From NCBI RefSeq assembly GCF_003075075.1, contig NZ_QCYM01000002.1, positions 398,954 to 462,953 on the forward strand: a stretch of DNA of 64,000 nt, read 5' to 3'. This stretch comes from Labrenzia sp. 011 (GTDB taxonomy: Bacteria > Pseudomonadota > Alphaproteobacteria > Rhizobiales > Stappiaceae). A program made the position numbers and the translations under genes. The notes under the pieces were generated by a model that saw nothing but the letters and a program-made list of their open reading frames with translations, was not told where the DNA came from and made no database searches. This document shows, in pieces, positions 34,277 to 44,449 of the stretch. Numbering within the stretch: position 1 is the first letter of the stretch; every line of letters starts with the position of its first letter.

Positions 34277-36484
34277 TCAGGCTGCGAAATGGGCGCCTGT
34301 TTCCCCGTCCTTGCCATTCCCCGCAGCGGATGACGACGGCTGCAGGAACGCCCCGGACCAGCTCTCGAACCGGTCCGCGGGCATCGGGCTGGCAAAAAGG
34401 AAGCCCTGTGCCGTCGTGCAACCGTTCTCTTTCAGGAAGACAAGCTGGTCTTCGGTCTCCACGCCTTCGGCGACCACTTCGTAACTGAGGCTCTTTGCCA
34501 TCGCGATGATGGTCTGGACGATAGAGCGGCTGTGATGGTCCTCCGCCAGACCGCTGATGAAGCTGCGGTCTATCTTGAAGGTGTTGAACGGCAGACGCTG
34601 CAGATGCGCCAGACTGGAGTAGCCGGTGCCGAAATCGTCAATGGCGAAGGTGATGCCGGCATCCAGAAGGGGCCTGGTGGCTGCCGTCACCCGCTCCGGA
34701 TCCGCCATCGCCACGGTCTCGGTCACCTCGAACTGCAAAAGCTCCGCCGGAAAGCCGGTAAGGTCGAGGATCTCCAGAACCCGCGCAGTAAAGCCGGGTT
34801 TCTCAAGCTGCCGGATCGAGACATTCACGGCGATGGGCACCGAGCGTCCCTGATCCAGCCAGACGCGCCCCTGGCGGCAGGCAAGGTCCATGACCCGGTC
34901 GCCCAGCCTGGTGATCAGGTCGCTTTCTTCGGCCACATCGATGAAGCTGCCGGGCAGCAGCATGCCCCGCTCGGGATGGTTCCATCTGGCCAGAACCTCG
35001 GCACCCACCACCTTCAGGGACGCGCAGTCGATTTTCGGCTGGAAGACGATCGTTATCTCGTCGCGAAGAAGCGCGACCTTGAGTTCCGCCTCAAGGCGGA
35101 TGCGCTCTCCGGCGCGGGTATCGCCTTCGATCTCGTTGTAGAAGCAGGCCCGGTTGCCCCCGGTCCGCTTGGCGGCATACATGGCGATATCGGCGTTCTT
35201 CAGGATGGCCGTATAATCGTCTCCGTCATCCGGATAGGTCGATACACCAATGCTCGCCCCCACCGTCATGGTGAGACCGTTGATCTCCAGCGGCTGTTCC
35301 ACGCATTGCACCAGATCTTCGGCCAGGGTGCGAATGGCGGCACCCGACTTGCCGGTCGGCAGGACGATGGCAAATTCGTCGCCTCCCAGTCTTGCCACCA
35401 GCGGCGCCGGCGCCGAGGTGCCCTGACCCGCAACCTGCACGGTCTGTGCCGACGCGGGTGCGGACCCGGTCGGGGAACCGACCGTGTTCAGCAGATCGCG
35501 CAATCTTGCCGCCACCTCCTGCAAAAGCGCGTCGCCATGGTCATGGCCGTAGCTGTCGTTGACGCGCTTGAACCGGTCCAGATCGACAAACAGAACCGAC
35601 AGCCGGTTCGCCCTGCCGTCCGGCGCGAACATGCAGCCGTTGAAGTGCTGGCGGAAGCTTTCCCGGTTCGGCAGACAGGTGACGGAATCCACATAGGCAA
35701 GTTCGTGGATGCGGGCCATGTTGTTGCGGATCGTTGCGACCATGTCGCGATAGGCCCGGGCCAGAACCCCGATTTCATCGGTGCGTTCGACCGGGAACGG
35801 CGCGTCGAAATTTCCGGCGCTGACCGTATGGGCCGTCTGGGTGAGTTCCTTGATCGGCCTGACGAAGCTTTCCGCGAAGTGGAACGTGACCGGCACGCTA
35901 ACCATCAGCAGAACAAGCGTGATGATCATGTTCCGGCCCCAGATGGCGAAGAGCATCCCGTCCATGGACGCCCGCGTCACGGAGACATAGGCAACGCCCA
36001 GAACCTGATCGGCTTTCATGTCCCTTACCGGAAGCGCGATTTCGACACTCTTGCCGGAACGGTGCATCTGTTCGGCACCGGTCTCGAAGGCCTTGCGCAC
36101 CAGCGGCAGGGTTTCCCGGTCGTCGAAATAGCTGGTCTGCGGATCGCTGTCGATGGTCACGGCCCTGGACGGATCGAGAACCTGCGCAAGTTCCACCACA
36201 CCGCTTGCCGCGATGCTCTCAAGCTCCTGCTCGAGAATGAGATAGTGATGATTGGTCAGATGGGGAACAGCCAGGCGGCTGACGGTCGCGCCGATTGCCC
36301 TGGCGTCGGAGACGACCCGTTGCTCCTCGTCCTTCAGATCCAGATAGCTGGCCACCATGATCATGACGACGGACAGCACCACGAACAGACCCGCCACGAG
36401 CAGCACGAAGCGGGTCCTCAGGCTGGGAAGCCAGGACGACAGGACCTCGAGCAATTTTGTGACTGTCTTCGGCGTTCCCGGCAC
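34277..36484 (-). CDS. Membrane GGDEF-EAL cyclic-di-GMP turnover protein with HAMP
   Basis: A 735-residue protein. One helix at about 22-46, a periplasmic sensor region to about 175, a second helix ([16 protein letters not shown]), then HAMP and GGDEF domains. The GGDEF motif is intact at residues 367-371 ([13 protein letters not shown]). The EAL domain keeps its motif as EVL near 496 and shows [30 protein letters not shown] and AEGVET, so both activities are possible. The GTG start at 36484 has AGGGGGAG upstream. Convergent with ftsH, 15 bases apart at the stops. Confidence 0.92.
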   Translation of the reverse strand: MPGTPKTVTKLLEVLSSWLPSLRTRFVLLVAGLFVVLSVVMIMVASYLDLKDEEQRVVSDARAIGATVSRLAVPHLTNHHYLILEQELESIAASGVVELAQVLDPSRAVTIDSDPQTSYFDDRETLPLVRKAFETGAEQMHRSGKSVEIALPVRDMKADQVLGVAYVSVTRASMDGMLFAIWGRNMIITLVLLMVSVPVTFHFAESFVRPIKELTQTAHTVSAGNFDAPFPVERTDEIGVLARAYRDMVATIRNNMARIHELAYVDSVTCLPNRESFRQHFNGCMFAPDGRANRLSVLFVDLDRFKRVNDSYGHDHGDALLQEVAARLRDLLNTVGSPTGSAPASAQTVQVAGQGTSAPAPLVARLGGDEFAIVLPTGKSGAAIRTLAEDLVQCVEQPLEINGLTMTVGASIGVSTYPDDGDDYTAILKNADIAMYAAKRTGGNRACFYNEIEGDTRAGERIRLEAELKVALLRDEITIVFQPKIDCASLKVVGAEVLARWNHPERGMLLPGSFIDVAEESDLITRLGDRVMDLACRQGRVWLDQGRSVPIAVNVSIRQLEKPGFTARVLEILDLTGFPAELLQFEVTETVAMADPERVTAATRPLLDAGITFAIDDFGTGYSSLAHLQRLPFNTFKIDRSFISGLAEDHHSRSIVQTIIAMAKSLSYEVVAEGVETEDQLVFLKENGCTTAQGFLFASPMPADRFESWSGAFLQPSSSAAGNGKDGETGAHFAA

Positions 36485-36811
36485 GCGGCTCCCCCTGAGA
36501 ATACAGCGGGAGATTACATGACAATCCTTGAAGGCCGGTTGATCGTGTCGTGGACGGACAGGCAGGATTCGTAAACGCTAGCGCACTCGTTAGCCGACAA
36601 AACTTTACGCAGCGATCTTTGACGGAAAGAGCCGGAATTTATTCTTTTTATTGGTCATTTTCGCAATCGCCACGGTTAATCAACACGGGTTTTTTATCTG
36701 TAAATTTAACAGTTCGTTCCAATTCGGGACACTGAAGGGTCTGCGGCGATGGGACTGCCGGAAGGTTCTTCATAATTTCCGCGACAGTGGTCTCGCCCGA
36801 CATCGGGGCCA
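36485..36811. other. Intergenic region, AT-rich in part, no gene seen
   Basis: Holds the promoter of the GGDEF-EAL gene. The segment 36635-36720 is AT-rich with a run of T and several TTAA words, but no full regulator box was recognised. Confidence 0.4.
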
Positions 36812-36844
36812 ACGAAAAGGGCGCCGGTGATTGTCACCGGCGCC
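36812..36844 (-). terminator. Terminator of the scoAB operon
   Basis: Perfect 12-bp arms (36818-36829, 36833-36844) with a 3-base loop; the minus strand continues CTTTTCG. It lies about 85 bases past the scoB stop. Confidence 0.8.
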
Positions 36845-36928
36845 CGGGATCGGTTGCGCGAAAACGCGTCAGGGATCGTCACCCGCTTTCAAGCCGGCCC
36901 CGCGCTCACGCGGTCGCCGGCGAGAGTT

Positions 36929-37555
36929 CTAGAGCAGGGTCGCCTGCGTGTTTTCCTTCGCCTGTTCCAGTGTCACGTCGGGTGCCAGCTCGACCACCTT
37001 CAGACCGCCTTCGGCGATGTCGAACACGCCGAAATTGGTGATGATGCGGTCGACGCATTTCACACCAGTCAGCGGCAGCGAGCATTCCTTCAGAAGCTTC
37101 GGATCCCCCGCCTTGGACGTGTGGTCCATGATCACCACGACGCGCTTGACGCCGGCGACCAGATCCATGGCACCGCCCATGCCCTTGACCATCTTCCCCG
37201 GGATCATCCAGTTGGCAAGATCGCCCGACTCCGAAACTTCCATGGCGCCGAGAATCGACAGGTCGATATGACCGCCCCGGATCATGCCGAAGCTGTCGGC
37301 CGAGGAGAAGTAACTGGTCTGCGGCAATTCGGTAATGGTCTGCTTGCCGGCATTGATAAGGTCTGCGTCGACTTCATCGTCCGTGGGGAACGGCCCCATG
37401 CCGAGCATGCCGTTTTCCGACTGCAGGGTCACATGAACGCCGTCGGGAATATAGTTCGACACCAGGGTCGGAATGCCGATCCCCAGGTTCACATAGAAGC
37501 CGTCTTCAAGCTCTTGCGCAGCGCGCTTTGCCATATCATCACGTGTCCAGGCCAT
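36929..37555 (-). CDS. scoB: Succinyl-CoA:3-ketoacid CoA-transferase subunit B
   Basis: A 208-residue subunit with [37 protein letters not shown]; the glutamate in SENG forms the covalent CoA thioester in this family. Also [28 protein letters not shown] and a [16 protein letters not shown] closing segment. The enzyme moves CoA from succinyl-CoA to acetoacetate in ketone-body or PHB degradation, which suits a PHB-forming host with phasins. It is the second gene of a two-gene operon, 12 bases after scoA, ended by a strong hairpin. Confidence 0.93.
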   Translation of the reverse strand: MAWTRDDMAKRAAQELEDGFYVNLGIGIPTLVSNYIPDGVHVTLQSENGMLGMGPFPTDDEVDADLINAGKQTITELPQTSYFSSADSFGMIRGGHIDLSILGAMEVSESGDLANWMIPGKMVKGMGGAMDLVAGVKRVVVIMDHTSKAGDPKLLKECSLPLTGVKCVDRIITNFGVFDIAEGGLKVVELAPDVTLEQAKENTQATLL

Positions 37556-37567
37556 GATGCGTCCTCC

Positions 37568-38263
37568 TCAGGCTGCGCGCGTGGTGCGCTTTTCGATGCG
37601 TTTTTCGTGATTGCCGACGACAATCCGGTCGACGAAGATCCCGGCGGTGTGGATATTGTCCGGATCGAGTTCACCGATCTCGACAAGCTCTTCCACTTCC
37701 ACCACGCAGGTCTTGCCCGCGGTCGCCATCATCGGATTGAAGTTGCGCGCCGTCTTGCGGTAGACGAGATTGCCTTCCTTGTCGGCCTTCCAGGCCTTGA
37801 CCAGAGACACATCGGCGACCAGACCTGTTTCCAGGATGTAGGTTTCGCCTTTGAAATCCTTGTGTTCCTTGCCTTCCGCGATCAGTGTACCGACACCGGT
37901 CTTGGTGTAGAAGCCGGGAATGCCGGCGCCTCCGGCACGGATCCGTTCGGCCAGCGTGCCCTGCGGATTGAACTCCAGTTCCAGCTCACCGTTGAGATAC
38001 TGCTTTTCGAAGGTGGCGTTCTCGCCAACGTAGGAAGACACCATTTTCTTGATCTGGCGCGTCTGCAGCAGAAGGCCCAGCCCGAAATCATCCACGCCGG
38101 CATTGTTGGAAATGGCGGTGATGTTCCCGGCTCCGGAATCGCGAAGCGCGGTGATCAGGTTTTCCGGGATACCGCAAAGACCGAACCCTCCGGCCATCAC
38201 CGTCATGCCGTCAAAGGTCAGCCCCTCCAAGGCTGCCTTCGCATCCGGGTAGATTTTGTTCAT
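37568..38263 (-). CDS. scoA: Succinyl-CoA:3-ketoacid CoA-transferase subunit A
   Basis: A 231-residue subunit with [22 protein letters not shown] (CoA-binding GGFG motif), [14 protein letters not shown] and [31 protein letters not shown]. The partner scoB follows 12 bases downstream, so the two form a complete heteromeric enzyme. The start is ATG 38263. Confidence 0.93.
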   Translation of the reverse strand: MNKIYPDAKAALEGLTFDGMTVMAGGFGLCGIPENLITALRDSGAGNITAISNNAGVDDFGLGLLLQTRQIKKMVSSYVGENATFEKQYLNGELELEFNPQGTLAERIRAGGAGIPGFYTKTGVGTLIAEGKEHKDFKGETYILETGLVADVSLVKAWKADKEGNLVYRKTARNFNPMMATAGKTCVVEVEELVEIGELDPDNIHTAGIFVDRIVVGNHEKRIEKRTTRAA

Positions 38264-38487
38264 CTGTCACTCCCAATCAGTGTCGTTAGGCGCATGACCG
38301 GCACATTTACCGCTTGCCCCCCTGCGGTCAAGATCTCATTGATGCATTGCAGCGAAAAACATGAATGCACATTCAGAACCCGGGCCGTCCGTCAGTCATT
38401 GCGAAGTCTTCCCGGTTTTCTGCCCGGCAGAATATGGCATGAGCTTTTCACCGGCCAGGAACGCCTTCCAGAAAGACACTCCGGCCC

Positions 38488-38655
38488 GTGTACCAGTTCC
38501 TGTCGACAATTATCAAGATGGCGGTCATTTCGCTGCTTGCCGGCGCGGGCCTGTCCCTGATCGACATCTCCGCGGAAGACATCCTGAGCACGGTCGGCCT
38601 CGGTCCCGAGGCGCTGTGGATCTATCTCAATCTCTTCAGGCCGCCCAGCGCCTGA
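38488..38655 (+). CDS. Small membrane protein, possibly shortened DUF6460-type
   Basis: A 55-residue frame starting at GTG 38488. It reads YQFLSTIIKMAVISLLAG, then GLSLIDISAEDILSTVGLGPEALW and ends LFRPPSA. The pattern of one helix, an ISAEDIL segment and an RPP tail recalls DUF6460 proteins of alphaproteobacteria, which are longer; a middle helix appears missing between ALW and YLNLFRPP. GAAAGA lies 11 bases upstream, a fair site. It converges on the potI gene with two bases between stops. Could be a remnant. Confidence 0.45.
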   Translation: MYQFLSTIIKMAVISLLAGAGLSLIDISAEDILSTVGLGPEALWIYLNLFRPPSA

Positions 38656-38657
38656 CG

Positions 38658-39482
38658 TCAGCCCTCGGCCCCGAACGCCGTGCGCTCGTCGCGTTCCTTC
38701 TGCACCTGCTGTCGCCGGGTCACGAGGGAAGCGGCGATCACGGCGCAGGTGACCAGGACAACGAGAATGGTGCAGACAGCGTTGATTTCCGGCGTCACGC
38801 CTAGCCTGACCTGGGAATAGATCTTCATCGGCAGGGTGGTGGCCCCCGGACCGGTGGTGAAGCTGGCGACCACCAGATCGTCCAGGGACAGGGTGAAGGC
38901 CAGCATCCAGCCGGCCACGACCCCCGGCAGAATGATCGGCAGGGTGATCAGGAAGAAGGTCTTGACCGGCGGGCAGCCGAGATCCTCCGCAGCCTCCTCG
39001 ATGGACTTGTCGAAGCCCACGAGCCGCGACTGCACGACGACGGCCACATAGCACATGGCGAAGGTCGTATGGGCCAGGATCACGGTCCAGAACCCGCGCG
39101 ACTGGTCCATCGCCACGAAGAGCAGCAGCAGCGACAGGCCCAGGATGACTTCGGGCATCACCAGCGGCGCGAATATCATGCCCGAAAACAGCGAGCGTCC
39201 GATGAAGCGGCCGGAGCGCACCAGAACGAGGGCGGCCGCGGTGCCGAGCACCGTCGCGACGCTGGCGGAGACAAAGGCCACCCGCAGCGTCACCCAGGCC
39301 GCATCCAGAAGCTGATCGTTGTGAAGCAGCGACACGTACCATTCGGTCGAGAAGCCGCCCCAGACGGTCACCAGGCGGCTCTTGTTGAAGGAATAGATCA
39401 CCAGCAGGACGATGGGCAGATAAAGGAACGAAAAGCCCATGACGAGAGAGGTGATGTTGAACCAGGTCGGGCCGCGCGTCAT
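38658..39482 (-). CDS. potI: Polyamine ABC transporter permease (PotC/PotI type)
   Basis: A 274-residue permease with six hydrophobic helices. The EAA loop is EEAAEDLGCPPVKTFFLITLPIILPG. FSTEWYVSLLHNDQLLDAAWVTLRVAFVSA is characteristic of PotI. It is the last gene of potFGHI, overlapping potH by four bases. The operon brings putrescine or spermidine into the cell, upstream of the glutamylation enzymes encoded beside it. Confidence 0.92.
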   Translation of the reverse strand: MTRGPTWFNITSLVMGFSFLYLPIVLLVIYSFNKSRLVTVWGGFSTEWYVSLLHNDQLLDAAWVTLRVAFVSASVATVLGTAAALVLVRSGRFIGRSLFSGMIFAPLVMPEVILGLSLLLLFVAMDQSRGFWTVILAHTTFAMCYVAVVVQSRLVGFDKSIEEAAEDLGCPPVKTFFLITLPIILPGVVAGWMLAFTLSLDDLVVASFTTGPGATTLPMKIYSQVRLGVTPEINAVCTILVVLVTCAVIAASLVTRRQQVQKERDERTAFGAEG

Positions 39483-40399
39483 GCCTGTTTCTCCGCGATT
39501 TTCTGCTGCTGGTTCTGAAAGAGCACGATCGGGATTACCAGGATTATCAGGAGGATCACGGCAACCGCCGAGGAGACCGGCCAGTCACGATTGTTGAAGA
39601 ACTCGGTCCACAGGGTCTTGCCGATCATCAGCGTGTCGGATCCGCCGAGCAGATCGGGGATGACGAACTCGCCGACGGCGGGGATGAAGACCAGGAAGCA
39701 GCCGGCGATCACGCCGGGAAGCGACAGGGGCAGCGTGATCTTCCAGAAGGCCTTCCACGGCGGACAGCCGAGATCCTCGGCGGCTTCCAGCAGGCTGCCG
39801 TCCAGCCGTTCAAGGCTCGCGTAGAGCGGAAGGACCAGAAACGGCAGATAGGAATAGACGATGCCGATGTAGACCGCCGTGTTGGTGTTGAGGATGACCA
39901 GGGGCTCGTCGATGATACCGATTGCCATGAGAAGCTGATTGAGCAGGCCCTCGTTCTTCAGGATGCCGATCCAAGCATATACGCGGATCAGGAAGCTGGT
40001 CCAGAACGGCAGGATCACCAGCATCAGAAGCGTCGGGCGGAGCGACTGGGGACTGCGGGCCATGCCATAGGCGATCGGATAGCCGATCAGCAATGTCAGG
40101 AAGGTCGAGATGCCGGCAATGACGACCGAGGACAGGTAGGATTTCCAGTAGAGATCGTCTTCCGTCAGCCAGAGATAGTTTTCCAGGGAGAGGTCGCCGA
40201 GGTTTTCGACGAACGCCTGCCAGCCGCCGGCGAGATCGAAGGTCGGGACATAGGGCGGAATGGCGACCGCCACTTGGGAGAGGGAAATCTTGAAGACGAT
40301 CAGGAAGGGCGCCAGGAAGAAGATCAGCAGCCAGACATAGGGCACGGCGATCAGCGCCCAGCCTCCAAGGGTTCGTTTCACGGGGGCGGGTTTGTCCAT
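39479..40399 (-). CDS. potH: Polyamine ABC transporter permease (PotB/PotH type)
   Basis: A 306-residue permease. It starts with a short cytoplasmic arm, then LIAVPYVWLLIFFLAPFLIVFKISLS. A long periplasmic loop holds ENYLWLTEDDLYWKSYLSS, typical for PotH. EAA loop: LEAAEDLGCPPWKAFWKITLPLSLPG. It pairs with potI (ATGA-type overlap) and follows potG by 9 bases. Confidence 0.92.
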   Translation of the reverse strand: MDKPAPVKRTLGGWALIAVPYVWLLIFFLAPFLIVFKISLSQVAVAIPPYVPTFDLAGGWQAFVENLGDLSLENYLWLTEDDLYWKSYLSSVVIAGISTFLTLLIGYPIAYGMARSPQSLRPTLLMLVILPFWTSFLIRVYAWIGILKNEGLLNQLLMAIGIIDEPLVILNTNTAVYIGIVYSYLPFLVLPLYASLERLDGSLLEAAEDLGCPPWKAFWKITLPLSLPGVIAGCFLVFIPAVGEFVIPDLLGGSDTLMIGKTLWTEFFNNRDWPVSSAVAVILLIILVIPIVLFQNQQQKIAEKQA

Positions 40400-40408
40400 G
40401 GCGCGCTC

Positions 40409-41569
40409 CTATCCCCTCAGAATGACGCCGGCGTCGCGGTCGAAGGACAGCACCACCTCATCGTCCCAGGTGATGGGATTTTCCACCATGCGCGACACAT
40501 TGGCGAAAGTGGCCCGCAGGATGGTGTCCCTGTCCCCCTTGCCGACTTTCGAATGGATGATGGACACATCGCCGAGATAGGCGATGTCCCAGACAAGACC
40601 ATCGATCTGGTTGGCGGCGTCCGGTTCGCCGCGGCCGTGGGCGATGCGGACCTTTTCGGGCCGGATGGCGTACCAGACCCGGTCGCCGATGCCGGCATCC
40701 GTTGTCTGGTTGGTCTCGATGGCGAAGCCCTCGCAAACGGAGTCGAGCCGCGTGCCCGCCTCGGATTTCCGCACCACCGTGGCTTCGATGAGGTTCACGT
40801 CGCCGATGAAATCGGCCACGAACCTGGAATTCGGCGCCTCGTAGATTTCCGCCGGTGTGGCCACCTGGACCAGTTCCCCCTTGTCCATCACCGCGATGCG
40901 GTCGGCGACCGTCATCGCCTCTTCCTGGTCATGGGTGACGATCAGGAAGGTCGTCTTGAGCTCTTCCTGAATGTTCATCAGCTCGAACTGGGTTTCCTCG
41001 CGCAGCTTTCTGTCGAGCGCGCCGAGCGGTTCGTCCAGCAGCAGCACCTTGGGGCGTTTCGCCAGGGACCTGGCGAGCGCGACCCGCTGCCGCTGGCCCC
41101 CTGACAGCTGATGCGGCCTGCGTTTGGCGAATTGCTCCAGCTTGGTCAGCCGCAGCATCTCGGCAACCCGGTCGCCGATCTCCGAGGGCGCCAGCCTGTC
41201 CTGCTTGAGGCCGAAGGCGATATTCTTCTCCACACTCATATGCGGGAAGAGCGCATAGGACTGGAACATCATGTTGGAGGGGCGGCGGAAGGGCGGAATA
41301 CCTGCAAGGTCCTGGCCGTCCAGAAAGATCTGCCCCGTTGTCGGCGTTTCGAAGCCGGCGAGCATGCGCATGAGGGTGGTCTTGCCGCAGCCGGAGCCGC
41401 CGAGCAGCGCGAAGAACTCACGCTCGTAGATTTTCAGGGAGAGGTTGTTGACGGCCGTGAAGTCACCGAATTTCTTGGTGACATTGCGGAACTCGATGAA
41501 AGGCGGATGGTCCGGGCTTTCCCAGGGCGTGAATTCCCGCCGTACGGGCCCGATCGATTTTTTCGCCAA
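40409..41569 (-). CDS. potG: Polyamine ABC transporter ATPase (PotA/PotG type)
   Basis: A 386-residue ATPase. Walker A is GGSGCGKT, the signature is LSGGQRQRVALARSLA, Walker B is VLLLDEP, and the H-loop is VTHDQEEAM. The C-terminal 130 residues form a TOBE-type domain. FFALLGGSGCGKTTLMRMLAGFETPTTGQIFLDGQ is standard for the PotG group. The start is probably TTG 41569 (LAKKSIGPVRREFTPW in related proteins begins here); longer TTG starts at 41587 and 41599 are possible. Spaced 81 bases from potF, with a hairpin between. Confidence 0.9.
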   Translation of the reverse strand: MAKKSIGPVRREFTPWESPDHPPFIEFRNVTKKFGDFTAVNNLSLKIYEREFFALLGGSGCGKTTLMRMLAGFETPTTGQIFLDGQDLAGIPPFRRPSNMMFQSYALFPHMSVEKNIAFGLKQDRLAPSEIGDRVAEMLRLTKLEQFAKRRPHQLSGGQRQRVALARSLAKRPKVLLLDEPLGALDRKLREETQFELMNIQEELKTTFLIVTHDQEEAMTVADRIAVMDKGELVQVATPAEIYEAPNSRFVADFIGDVNLIEATVVRKSEAGTRLDSVCEGFAIETNQTTDAGIGDRVWYAIRPEKVRIAHGRGEPDAANQIDGLVWDIAYLGDVSIIHSKVGKGDRDTILRATFANVSRMVENPITWDDEVVLSFDRDAGVILRG

Positions 41570-41608
41570 AACACACCCCCACCCCAAGAGAAACCCCAAG
41601 TGACCGGT

Positions 41609-41638
41609 CCGCCGGGCCCGCTGCTGCAGGCCCGGCGG
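41609..41638 (-). other. Hairpin between potF and potG
   Basis: Perfect 10-bp arms (41609-41618, 41629-41638) around a 10-base loop, without a T-run. It may protect potF mRNA from decay and raise binding-protein yield. Confidence 0.5.
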
Positions 41639-41650
41639 TCGGGCAGCGGC

Positions 41651-42745
41651 CTACTGACCGCTTTTCACCGATGTCCAGGTGCGGGTGACAATCCGGTTCA
41701 CCTTCGGCGGATAGGAGGTCACGGTGTAGAGATTGGCCACCGTCTCCTCGCTCGGATAGATCGCCGGATCGCCGATGACGTCGTCGTTGAGCAGCTCCTG
41801 GGACGCCTTGTTGCCATTGGCGTAATAGACATAGTTGGAGGCCTTCGCCATGACGTCCGGACGCATGATGTAGTTCAGGAACTCATGTGCCTCGTCCGGG
41901 TGCGGGGCATCGGCCGGAACCGCCATCTGGTCGAACCACATCAGGGCGCCTTCCTTCGGGATCGCGTATTCCACGGTCACGCCATTGTCGGCTTCCGCTG
42001 CGCGGTCACGGGCCTGCAGTACGTCGCCGGACCAGCCGATCGCCAGGCAGATGTCGCCGTTGGCCAGGGCGTTGATATATTCGGAAGAATGGAACTTCTG
42101 CACATAGGGGCGGATGGTCTTGAGCAGTTCGCCCGCCTTTTCGATTTCCGCCGGATCCTTGCTGTCCGGATCAAGGCCGAGATATTTGAGCGCGGCCGGG
42201 AACAATTCCGTCGGCGCGTCCAGGACATGAACGCCGCAATCTGCCAGCTTTTCCATGTTCTCCGGCTTGAAGAACAGGTCCCAGCTGTCGACCGGCGCGT
42301 CCTCGCCAAGAGCTTCCTTCACCTTTTCGACATTGTAGCCAAGACCGGTGGTGCCCCACATGTAATTGATGGAATAGGCATTGCCCGGATCGTATTTCTG
42401 AACCCGTTCCTCGATTTCCGGCCACATGTTGGAAAGATTGGGAAGCTTGGACTTGTCCAGTTCGGCAAAGACACCGGCCTGGATCTGGCGGGCCAGGAAG
42501 GTTCCGGTCGGCACGACGATGTCGTAGCCGGTGCCGCCGGCCAGCAGCTTGGTTTCCAGCACTTCGTTGCTGTCGAAGACATCATAGACGACCTTGATGC
42601 CCGTTTCCTCGGTGAATTCCTCCAGGATCGACTCATCGATATAATCGGACCAGTTGTAGACCCGGACCTCCCGGTCCTGGGCGACAGCCGCACTGCCCAG
42701 AAGGCTGAGCACGGCGACTCCGGTCAACATGGATTTGTATGACAT
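41651..42745 (-). CDS. potF: Polyamine ABC transporter substrate-binding protein (PotD/PotF type)
   Basis: A 364-residue periplasmic protein with signal peptide MSYKSMLTGVAVLSLLGSAAVAQ. The mature start REVRVYNWSDYIDESILEEFTEETGIKVVYDVFDSNEVLE is the family signature, with VYNWSDYID forming part of the polyamine pocket. GTGYDIVVPTG and YSINYMWGTTGLGYN also agree. First gene of potFGHI. It follows a glutamine-synthetase-like gene on the same strand with a 150-base gap. Confidence 0.94.
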   Translation of the reverse strand: MSYKSMLTGVAVLSLLGSAAVAQDREVRVYNWSDYIDESILEEFTEETGIKVVYDVFDSNEVLETKLLAGGTGYDIVVPTGTFLARQIQAGVFAELDKSKLPNLSNMWPEIEERVQKYDPGNAYSINYMWGTTGLGYNVEKVKEALGEDAPVDSWDLFFKPENMEKLADCGVHVLDAPTELFPAALKYLGLDPDSKDPAEIEKAGELLKTIRPYVQKFHSSEYINALANGDICLAIGWSGDVLQARDRAAEADNGVTVEYAIPKEGALMWFDQMAVPADAPHPDEAHEFLNYIMRPDVMAKASNYVYYANGNKASQELLNDDVIGDPAIYPSEETVANLYTVTSYPPKVNRIVTRTWTSVKSGQ

Positions 42746-42895
42746 TCTGAAACTCCCCTCAGAGGTTTTCCGTGACCCGATCCGGGCCCTTTTCCTGTTT
42801 GCAAACGGCCGTAGCCGCTTGTCTCACCTTGTCTTTCCCGAACCTTGGCGATGGTCCGGGATTTTGTCCAGCGCCGATTTTGGGCACCGTCTGCA

Positions 42896-44284
42896 TCACA
42901 AATAGGTCTGTCGTTCCAGGGAGGATATCTCCCGGCCGAATTCGTTCAGTTCGTCCCGTTTGATCTCGGTCAGCACCTTGTGCATTTCCTTGCCGACTGC
43001 CTGTTTCATCAGCTTGGAGGCCTCGAAGGCATCGATGGCCTCGTCCATCCAGGGCGTCAGGCGCTTTCTGCGCTTCTGGTAGGCGTTGCCGGTGACCGGA
43101 GCCGGCGGGTCCTTCTTCAGGCGCAGGCCTTCCATCATGCCCGCCAGGATTCCGGTCAGCACCAGATAGGGATTGGCGTCGGCGCCCGCGATCCGGTGCT
43201 CCACCCGGGCGGCTTCCGGCGTGGAGGCCGGGACGCGCAGGGCGACCGAGCGGTTGTCGTAGCCCCAGCAGATGGACGCCGGCGCGTAGGACCCCGGCTG
43301 CATGCGGCGGAAGCCGTTGAAGGTGGAGATGAACAGCAGCAGCGACTCCGGCATGGTCTTGAGCAGGCCGTTGATGGCATATCCGAGCCGCTCGCCGCCC
43401 TTGTCCGGATCGGCGAACAGATTGCCCTTCCCGTCTTCCATGGACACATGCACATGCATGCCGTTTCCAGGCCACTCGACGAAGGGCTTGGCCATGAAGG
43501 AGGCCTTCAGCTGGTGCTTGCGGGCCACGCCCGCCACCAGGCGGCGCAGCAGCACCACGTCATCGGCCGCCAGCAGCGGATTGCGCCGGTGATGAAGGTT
43601 CAGCTCGAACTGGCCCGGGGCTGCCTCGGAGACCGCCGCATCGGCGGGAATGCCCTGGGCCTCGCAGGCCCGGCGCAGATCGTCGACCACCGGCAGCAGC
43701 GCCTCCAGGTCCGACAATGCGTACATGTTCTGGCGCGCCGGGCCCAGATGGGTGGAAAACAGCGGTTTGGGTGGCTCCGTCCAGTCGCCGTCGCTTTCCT
43801 CGAAAAGATAGAATTCCAGTTCGAAGGCACAGGTGGCGGTGACGCCGAACTCGTCCTGCAGCCGCCCCACCATCTTCTCCAGCACGTGGCGCGGATCGGC
43901 GAGAAAGGGCTGCCCGTCCCGGTCGTACATGGACAGCAGCACCTGGGCGGTCTTGCGGTCGGCCCAGGGCACGAGTTTCAGGGTTTCGGGGATCGGCCAG
44001 CACACGCCGTCCTTGTCGCCGGTTTCCAGATGCATGCCGGTGGCCTCGACCTCGCGGCCCCAGACATCAAGCCCGAAAAGCGAATAGGGAAAGGCGACGC
44101 CGCCCTCGAACACCTTGGGCAGCGCATTGCCGGGCAGCCATTTGCCGCGCAGGACCCCGTTGGTGTCGGGAAGAACGACCTCCAGCGTGTCGAGATCCGG
44201 ATGCGCGGCCATGAAGGAGTTGAAGTCGGTCTGCCATCCGGGTTCGGCCGGATGTTCGAGAGTCTGGTGGGGAAGCTCGTTCAT
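42896..44284 (-). CDS. puuA: Glutamine synthetase-like gamma-glutamylpolyamine ligase (PuuA type)
   Basis: A 462-residue member of the GS superfamily. The metal-binding catalytic strand is TCAFELEFYLFEE; also FELNLHHRRNPLLAADD, PGNGMHVHVSMEDGKGN and AGADANPYLVLTGILAGMM. The close link with potFGHI and an aminotransferase argues for gamma-glutamylation of imported putrescine or related amines rather than glutamine synthesis. ATG 44284. It is divergent from the GntR gene, and the gap of 165 bases contains a GTGATCAC operator-like site. A related, less similar ligase is encoded at 45276. Confidence 0.85.
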   Translation of the reverse strand: MNELPHQTLEHPAEPGWQTDFNSFMAAHPDLDTLEVVLPDTNGVLRGKWLPGNALPKVFEGGVAFPYSLFGLDVWGREVEATGMHLETGDKDGVCWPIPETLKLVPWADRKTAQVLLSMYDRDGQPFLADPRHVLEKMVGRLQDEFGVTATCAFELEFYLFEESDGDWTEPPKPLFSTHLGPARQNMYALSDLEALLPVVDDLRRACEAQGIPADAAVSEAAPGQFELNLHHRRNPLLAADDVVLLRRLVAGVARKHQLKASFMAKPFVEWPGNGMHVHVSMEDGKGNLFADPDKGGERLGYAINGLLKTMPESLLLFISTFNGFRRMQPGSYAPASICWGYDNRSVALRVPASTPEAARVEHRIAGADANPYLVLTGILAGMMEGLRLKKDPPAPVTGNAYQKRRKRLTPWMDEAIDAFEASKLMKQAVGKEMHKVLTEIKRDELNEFGREISSLERQTYL

Positions 44285-44372
44285 TGAGAGTCCGTTTAAC
44301 CCCTGCCTCTGCCGGCACCGGCCGGACGATACGTCGCGCCCGGTCGTCGGCTTTTGTTTGCTTGACTGTGAA

Positions 44373-44387
44373 AAATGTGATCACTTT
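44373..44387. promoter_or_regulatory. GntR operator-like palindrome 1
   Basis: AAATGTGATCACTTT has the core GTGATCAC flanked by matching A and T runs. It lies between puuA-like and gntR genes, 89 bases from one and 63 from the other. A half-site GGATCACACAA follows at 44407. Confidence 0.6.
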
Positions 44388-44449
44388 CCCCTGAGCCTGT
44401 CAAGGCGGATCACACAAATCGGTCTTTCAACACTGCGAGGATCACCTCA

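Noticed and set aside
36660..36715. CtrA-like TTAA words upstream of the GGDEF-EAL gene.
   Set aside because: The TTAA words do not have the 7-base spacing needed for a full site.
36827..38560. Plus-strand open frame of 577 codons opposite scoAB.
   Set aside because: scoA and scoB are certain on the minus strand with an operon terminator; this frame is a shadow.
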